Assembly (NCBI GenBank): GCA_013396995.1
Contig: VWZP01009941.1
Location: 1,563,772-1,627,771, forward strand
DNA from: Dicaeum eximium
Taxonomy: Eukaryota > Chordata > Aves > Passeriformes > Dicaeidae
Length of the DNA: 64,000 nucleotides
Reading direction: 5' to 3'
Both the position numbers and the translations under genes were made by a program. How positions within the stretch are numbered: the first letter of the stretch is position 1; the number at the start of each line of letters is the position of its first letter. Of this stretch, positions 61,801-64,000 are shown piece by piece. The notes beneath the pieces were generated by a model. That model worked only from the letters and a program-made list of their open reading frames with translations, did not search any database and was not told the DNA's origin.

Positions 61801-63862
61801 ATCCACCAACACGCAGTTTGGTAGCATTGGTGATGCTGAACATTAAAGGGACAAGTGTCTCATTAAAACCACATGACGACACTTGCACTTCCATATCACT
61901 TTGCATCTTAAAAGTGCATTCCCAACAAACTAATTAAGTGGAGCTTCAGCAATTAGATATGACATAAATAAAATGTCGTGTATCACAGCAGTCCACTCCC
62001 ATATAACCAGATACAAAATAGGATCCTCCTAAAAATTCAAATGAGTAGTAGATAACCAGACCTTTTTCTAAAAAGAATCATACAGAGGTACAAAGATTTT
62101 CCTCAGCACAGAGCAAGTGAATCCTGATCTCAGATTATATGTGTGTGTGTTTGCCTAGTTTCTATCTCTATGTTTAAAACTGTAATCCAAAAATCACACA
62201 GACAATTAAACAAAGACATAGAAAAATGTAAATAAATCTATCCACCCTTTTATGTGCATTTACTCTTTCAGGATGAAAGTCTAGCAAAAAAGGAAAAGCA
62301 TTTTTATTTTGCACATACCTTTAGGATTAAAGGAATAAAGATGTAAATAGCTAATGAAAATCCTGAAAATTACTTGTGATGCTTATTAAGAAAATATTTA
62401 AATAAAAATACTTTAAACTCTGAAAGACATCAGGACCCTTCAGAAAAAAAAATGCCGTGTCTGCACCATGAAAGTGCTTCATATAGTTCCTTCTATGTAT
62501 ACATATATATATATATAAATTGCATATATACAAATAACTAAAATAGCCCTGCTTATGTATGAATAGGCTTTCCTTATTAACACACAATAAAACACTCTCT
62601 CCTGAAAGACATCGCACTAATTTTTAACTTATTGAAATCACAATATCTTTTTACACTGTTCTGAAATATTTTAAGAATCAATGTGACATCTAATTTTTAA
62701 GTAGTAATGCCAAGCCGAGTCTGATGTCAGCACAAAGAACTATTGAGGAGTTAAACAAAAGTGGTAGTTATTCGTGGACATCAAGACATGAGGAAACGTC
62801 AGGTAAAAAAAAGTTCTGAAGTCCTTTCACTTTACACAAAGAAGACACCTCAGGATTATTTTCGTTTGAGTGTTGTTTGGTTTTCTCTGTTTGACAGAAG
62901 AATATTTTTTCCTTTTTTTTTAGTAGATGCATGAGTAAAGTTGCTTGCATTTCTTTGGGTTTTAATTTAATATCCTTGGTGTCTGAAATAGTAACATTTT
63001 CATTAAAATGTGCATATATAATTAATATTAAAATAATAAATTCAGTGCTTCAACACTACCAAGTATTTTTCTTTCACAGGCTCAAACGATCATCTGCCCT
63101 CTTTTCGTGAATGCAGTGTTAATAGGGAGGAAAGGGGCTAGGAAACGAAAGACAAATCACTTTTACTCATCTACTATAAGTTTAGAAAAACAAAATGTGA
63201 GAGAGAACTCCCCTGCTCTCCCCGCCAAAGGCCTTTCTGGAGCTGATTATGTACCAATACAGAAAACTGAAGGTAAAGGATTTCTCTGAAAAGTGTTCCG
63301 TGTACAACTAACTCTTTCAGAGGAGCTCAACACGCTCCACACCGTGGCACAATCCTTCCCACGGAAAAGGGAGAACCAGGTGGGGAGAGGCAGAGTGGAA
63401 GATTTAAATAAAATTAACTGCGGTATTTTTTTTTTCCTATGAATAACCAGCAGCAGCATCGGCGACCCGAGCGTGTGCCCGTCGCGTAACCTCACGGCAG
63501 GCTTCAAAAGCCACCCGACCACCTCTCCCAAGCCGAGCCGCGCATCCCACTGGATTCCTGCCCGCGCCGGAGCCCCCCGAGGTGCGCCCTCGTCCCTCGC
63601 AAGGGCCCCGGCGAGGAGAAACCCGACCCGGAGTCAGGAGCCGGGCAGAGATCACCCGCTCGGATGTCTCCGCTGTGCGCCGCGCACCCGCGGTGCAGAG
63701 GAACAGCGCGGAGGAAAGGCGCGGCCAGGTGCGTGAGCGGCCGGCGCTCCGCTGCGCTCCCCCCGCCGCCCACCCACTGATCCCGGTGATCCCAGTGATC
63801 CCGCTCCCTCCGCACTCACTCACCAGCAGGCCGAGGACGAGGCGGGGGGCTGCGGGGGCCAT
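41687..63862 (-). CDS. DSC2: Desmocollin gene (DSC2-like), complete coding span, 15 constitutive exons + cassette exon + last exon
   Basis: Desmosomal cadherin, a single-pass plasma-membrane protein that pairs with desmogleins across cells and anchors plakoglobin, plakophilin and desmoplakin to keratin or desmin filaments. Coding exons (minus strand): 63862-63824, 61378-61294, 58712-58510, 58032-57913, 56721-56566, 55677-55533, 55269-55103, 52879-52745, 51858-51673, 50411-50152, 49937-49795, 48647-48432, 46885-46652, 44058-43937, 42866-42630, then 41884-41687 (a form). Every junction is GT/AG and in phase, and they sum to 2,646 nt = 881 aa. Layout: signal peptide ~1-21, prodomain to KRTKR at 122-126, EC1 ~127-232, EC2 ~233-345, EC3 ~346-433, EC4 ~434-567, EC5 ~568-679, membrane helix ~680-703, cytoplasmic tail 704-881. 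Human DSC2a is about 900 aa as I recall it, so length fits. The last 65 residues resemble DSC2 more than DSC1 or DSC3, judged from memory; the paralogue name is less certain than the family. Confidence 0.93.
41970..42015 (-). CDS. DSC2: Desmocollin alternative cassette exon giving the short b isoform
   Basis: 46 nt between TATAG (42017-42016) and GTAAAT (41969). Read in phase 0 after exon 15, it encodes [12 protein letters not shown] and then TGA (41979-41977). Human DSC2b ends, as I recall, ESIRGHTLIKN, and mammalian DSC genes use a small exon of similar length here. Inclusion gives an 828-aa protein lacking the plakoglobin-binding tail; skipping gives the 881-aa a form. The intron to the last exon is only 85 nt. 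The exon is too short for standard open-frame searches. Confidence 0.93.
42630..42866 (-). CDS. DSC2: Desmocollin exon 15: cytoplasmic tail common to both isoforms
   Basis: 237 nt, phase 0 to 0, residues 738-816. It has a Gly/Thr-rich internal pattern in which [18 protein letters not shown] and KEGGGQTM occur in series, then the conserved [18 protein letters not shown] that ends the shared part of DSCa and DSCb. Acceptor TTTAG, donor GTAAGC at 42629. From here the transcript splices either to the 46-nt cassette exon or straight to the last exon. Confidence 0.95.
43937..44058 (-). CDS. DSC2: Desmocollin exon 14: end of membrane helix and juxtamembrane tail
   Basis: 122 nt, codon 697 to residue 737, ending in phase 0. 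It encodes [20 protein letters not shown], then [17 protein letters not shown]. The Cys-rich CGCC just inside the membrane is a likely palmitoylation region, by analogy with other desmosomal cadherins. The NLIxSNTEAPG block is diagnostic for desmocollins. Found without a long open frame; acceptor TTCCACAG, donor GTAAGT at 43936. Confidence 0.95.
45455..46200 (+). mobile_element. CR1 LINE fragment with ORF2 C-terminus, intron 13, antisense to the gene
   Basis: About 750 bp, 5'-truncated. Frames on the plus strand contain recognisable pieces of the CR1 ORF2 C-terminus ([60 protein letters not shown]), but in different frames, so the copy is decayed. It continues into the CR1 3'UTR and ends in CCTTCCAACTCAG near 46190. 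Open frames here are remnants, not host genes. Confidence 0.92.
46652..46885 (-). CDS. DSC2: Desmocollin exon 13: EC5 end and most of the transmembrane helix
   Basis: 234 nt. It completes D619, then encodes residues 620-696 and the first base of L697. It includes [14 protein letters not shown], the membrane-proximal cysteine cluster typical of EC5, a sequon N677-V-T, then the helix [17 protein letters not shown]. The exon ends in phase 1 at GTAAGTAT (46651). The acceptor is preceded by a 10-nt T run. Confidence 0.95.
48432..48647 (-). CDS. DSC2: Desmocollin exon 12: end of EC4, start of EC5
   Basis: 216 nt, residues 547-618 plus one base of codon 619. It encodes [20 protein letters not shown], then EC5 start ITQTDYIMC and [12 protein letters not shown]. 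The linker at about 561-567 reads PGNKNFP where a calcium-binding DxNDNxP is expected. The donor was chosen as CACGATG|GTGTGT because this joins in phase with exon 13 and keeps the EC5 spacing seen in human DSC2 from W to PITV. Confidence 0.92.
49795..49937 (-). CDS. DSC2: Desmocollin exon 11: EC4
   Basis: 143 nt. It completes R499, then encodes residues 500-546: [20 protein letters not shown] and onward to NVTVLAIDR. Contains LDRD (525-528) where family members usually have LDRE, and a sequon N538-V-T. Acceptor TTCACAG (49939-49938), donor GTGAGT at 49794. The intron before it is only 214 nt. Confidence 0.95.
50152..50411 (-). CDS. DSC2: Desmocollin exon 10: end of EC3, start of EC4
   Basis: 260 nt, residues 413-498 plus two bases of codon 499; the largest internal coding exon. 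It encodes [22 protein letters not shown]. The GVNNEAP linker (427-433) replaces the usual DxNDNxP between EC3 and EC4, a replacement shared by desmocollins generally (VVNEAP). It continues with LDMDEGP and AEDPETG. The exon ends ATAAG|GTATGA, phase 2, completed by exon 11 to Arg. Confidence 0.95.
51673..51858 (-). CDS. DSC2: Desmocollin exon 9: EC3
   Basis: 186 nt, phase 0 to 0, residues 351-412, starting [20 protein letters not shown] and ending [13 protein letters not shown] and the [14 protein letters not shown] block match EC3 of desmocollins closely. The acceptor is preceded on the coding strand by an 18-nt T run; the donor is GTAAGT. The in-frame methionine earlier in this frame is not a start. 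Confidence 0.95.
52745..52879 (-). CDS. DSC2: Desmocollin exon 8: EC2 C-terminal part and EC2-EC3 linker
   Basis: 135 nt, phase 0 to 0, residues 306-350. It encodes [20 protein letters not shown] and onward to the intact linker [10 protein letters not shown] (about 337-346). It corresponds to the DMDGQ...FGL segment of other desmocollins. Acceptor TTTTAG (52881-52880) and strong donor GTAAGT at 52744. Intron 7 before it is about 2.2 kb and holds a CR1 copy. Confidence 0.95.
54525..55047 (-). mobile_element. CR1 LINE 3' fragment in intron 7, same orientation as the gene
   Basis: The low-coordinate end reads TCATAGAATCATAGAA, the reverse complement of the octamer-like CR1 3' end, followed by GTTTGGGTTGGAGGGCACT and CR1-like text through about 55047 (GCCCTGCAGGTGGGATCTCAC). 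So a 5'-truncated CR1 of about 520 bp lies on the minus strand. It starts about 55 nt from the exon 7 donor. No intact reverse transcriptase remains. Confidence 0.9.
55103..55269 (-). CDS. DSC2: Desmocollin exon 7: EC2 N-terminal part
   Basis: 167 nt, residues 250-305. It encodes [20 protein letters not shown] and onward and ends exactly at LDRE (302-305). The DRDEP and LDRE motifs are EC2 calcium ligands. Acceptor TTTGCAG (55271-55270), donor GTGATC at 55102. A CR1 element begins only about 55 nt beyond this donor within intron 7. Confidence 0.95.
55533..55677 (-). CDS. DSC2: Desmocollin exon 6: end of EC1 and EC1-EC2 calcium linker
   Basis: 145 nt, residues 202-249 plus one base of codon 250. 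It includes FAT (205-207), at the place proposed as the desmocollin cell-adhesion recognition site, and the intact calcium linker [10 protein letters not shown] starting at residue 225. Acceptor TTACAG, donor GTGAGA. Like exon 5 it lacks a methionine-started open frame and is supported by homology, phase and splice signals. Confidence 0.95.
56566..56721 (-). CDS. DSC2: Desmocollin exon 5: EC1 middle
   Basis: 156 nt, phase 0 to 0, residues 150-201, starting [19 protein letters not shown]. It holds one N-glycosylation sequon (N157-Y-T) and the calcium-site VDRE motif (192-195). This exon has no long open frame with a methionine start and was found by reading the minus strand between the TATAG acceptor (56723-56722) and the CAG|GTACAG donor at 56565. 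Confidence 0.95.
57913..58032 (-). CDS. DSC2: Desmocollin exon 4: furin site and start of EC1
   Basis: 120 nt in phase 0 at both ends, residues 110-149. It contains the proprotein convertase site K-R-T-K-R (122-126), followed directly by RWGPIP, so the mature protein starts at R127 and the strand-swap tryptophan is W128, second residue of EC1. The following ENSLGPFPL is also typical of desmocollin EC1. Splice sites: acceptor CCCAG at 58034-58033, donor GTACAT at 57912. Confidence 0.96.
58510..58712 (-). CDS. DSC2: Desmocollin exon 3: prodomain core
   Basis: 203 nt, residues 42-109. It carries the conserved prodomain pattern LKECL...[18 protein letters not shown]...[11 protein letters not shown]. 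The acceptor follows a T-rich tract ending ACAG (58714-58713); the donor is GTTAGG at 58509, a slightly weak GT site but the only one that keeps phase 0 with exon 4. A 40-nt A run (T run on the coding strand) lies about 54 nt upstream of the acceptor. Confidence 0.94.
58713..61293 (-). other. Intron 2
   Basis: About 2.6 kb, AT-rich, with no recognisable mobile element. It ends with a 40-nt homopolymer (A on the plus strand, 58767-58806) close to the exon 3 acceptor. Short open frames here show no desmocollin similarity or splice context. Confidence 0.85.
58767..58806. repeat. A40 homopolymer near the exon 3 acceptor
   Basis: Forty consecutive A on the plus strand, hence a T run on the coding strand, about 54 nt upstream of the exon 3 acceptor. 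It is likely length-polymorphic and error-prone to sequence. Confidence 0.95.
61294..61378 (-). CDS. DSC2: Desmocollin exon 2: end of signal peptide, start of prodomain
   Basis: 85 nt, residues 14-41 plus the first base of codon 42. The acceptor is a TTTCTAG tract (AG at 61380-61379) and the donor is GTGAGA. It encodes [20 protein letters not shown] and onward. The [15 protein letters not shown] segment is the hallmark start of the desmocollin prodomain, which keeps the precursor from adhering before furin cleavage. Phase enters at 0 and leaves at 1. Confidence 0.95.
61379..63823 (-). other. Intron 1
   Basis: About 2.4 kb. The first ~400 nt are still CpG-island sequence and include three near-copies of GATCCCNGT at 63779-63802. 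The rest is AT-rich with short AT microsatellites (62.50 kb) and T runs (61.60-61.63 kb). First introns often hold enhancers, but no specific element is recognised. Confidence 0.85.
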
Positions 63863-64000
63863 GGTGCGCGGGGCGAGGCGGGAAGGGGGGAGCCGGCGCC
63901 GTCGGTGCTGCCACGGCGGGCGAGGGAGCGAGTGCGAAGTGGCGGCGGAGGCGGCGGCGTCACTCCGCGGGAGCCCGGCTCTGCTGTCCCCTCCCGTCTG
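63440..64000 (-). promoter_or_regulatory. DSC2: CpG-island promoter and 5'UTR of the desmocollin gene
   Basis: Base composition shifts sharply from about 35-40% GC to very GC- and CpG-rich sequence from about 63440 to the window edge. The start codon lies inside this island. Sequence between 64000 and 63863 (minus strand) is the likely 5'UTR and proximal promoter. It contains no upstream ATG, and no TATA box is apparent, which fits a CpG-island promoter. The transcription start cannot be fixed from sequence alone and the island may continue outside the window. Confidence 0.75.
63824..63862 (-). CDS. DSC2: Desmocollin exon 1: start codon and N-terminal half of the signal peptide
   Basis: Encodes [13 protein letters not shown] (residues 1-13). 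The ATG has a strong context (A at -3, G at +4) and is the first ATG in the GC-rich leader. The exon ends in phase 0 at a consensus GTGAGT donor (63823-63818). Together with exon 2 it forms a typical cleavable signal peptide, with a hydrophobic core of Leu and Val and cleavage expected near residue 21. The longer open frame past the donor is intron read-through. Confidence 0.9.

Noticed and set aside
63437..63862. 141-aa frame starting at the desmocollin ATG and running through intron 1
   Set aside because: Only the first 13 codons are exon; a strong GTGAGT donor follows, and exon 2 continues the signal peptide in phase. The Arg/Gly/Ala-rich remainder is CpG-island read-through.
1..64000. tRNA, rRNA, CRISPR, bacterial operons or phage genes
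   Set aside because: None recognised on reading both strands; spliced exons, CR1 and LTR content show a vertebrate nuclear genome.

Overview
The window is vertebrate nuclear DNA, almost certainly from a bird. It has AT-rich introns and intergenic DNA, one CpG-rich promoter, CR1 LINE copies with avian-type 3' ends, and solo LTRs of an avian endogenous-retrovirus type. No bacterial operon, CRISPR array, rRNA or tRNA was recognised.

The right third (about 38.7-64.0 kb) holds one complete gene on the minus strand, a desmocollin most like DSC2. I placed every exon by hand from homology to desmocollin, GT/AG sites and codon phase. Fifteen constitutive coding exons plus the last exon (63862 down to 41687) join in frame into 2,646 nt, or 881 aa (DSC2a form). 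The order is signal peptide, prodomain with a furin site, five cadherin repeats, one transmembrane helix and a plakoglobin-binding tail. A 46-nt cassette exon (42015-41970) before the last exon encodes [16 protein letters not shown] and gives a predicted 828-aa b form. The gene starts in a CpG island at the right edge. Its 3'UTR probably runs about 2.9 kb, to a poly(A) signal cluster near 38.76 kb.

The left 38 kb shows no cadherin or other recognisable coding exon. It looks like a gene-poor flank of the desmosomal cadherin cluster. It holds CR1 fragments (about 8.0, 17.4, 21.1, 21.9 and 37.2-38.3 kb), two LTRs of related type (1.66 and 28.64 kb), a third LTR-like element with TATA box and poly(A) signal (26.5 kb), a 134-bp-period tandem duplication with an N at its junction (10.48-10.74 kb), a poly(A) tract behind an AATAAA (24.6 kb), an isolated CpG-rich patch (26.0 kb), and several microsatellites. 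Introns 7 and 13 of the desmocollin gene also carry CR1 copies.

No new multi-gene system is visible. The most notable observations are the conserved a/b splice switch, the eroded calcium-binding linker between cadherin repeats 4 and 5, the tandem duplication, and possible non-coding elements in the gene-poor flank.
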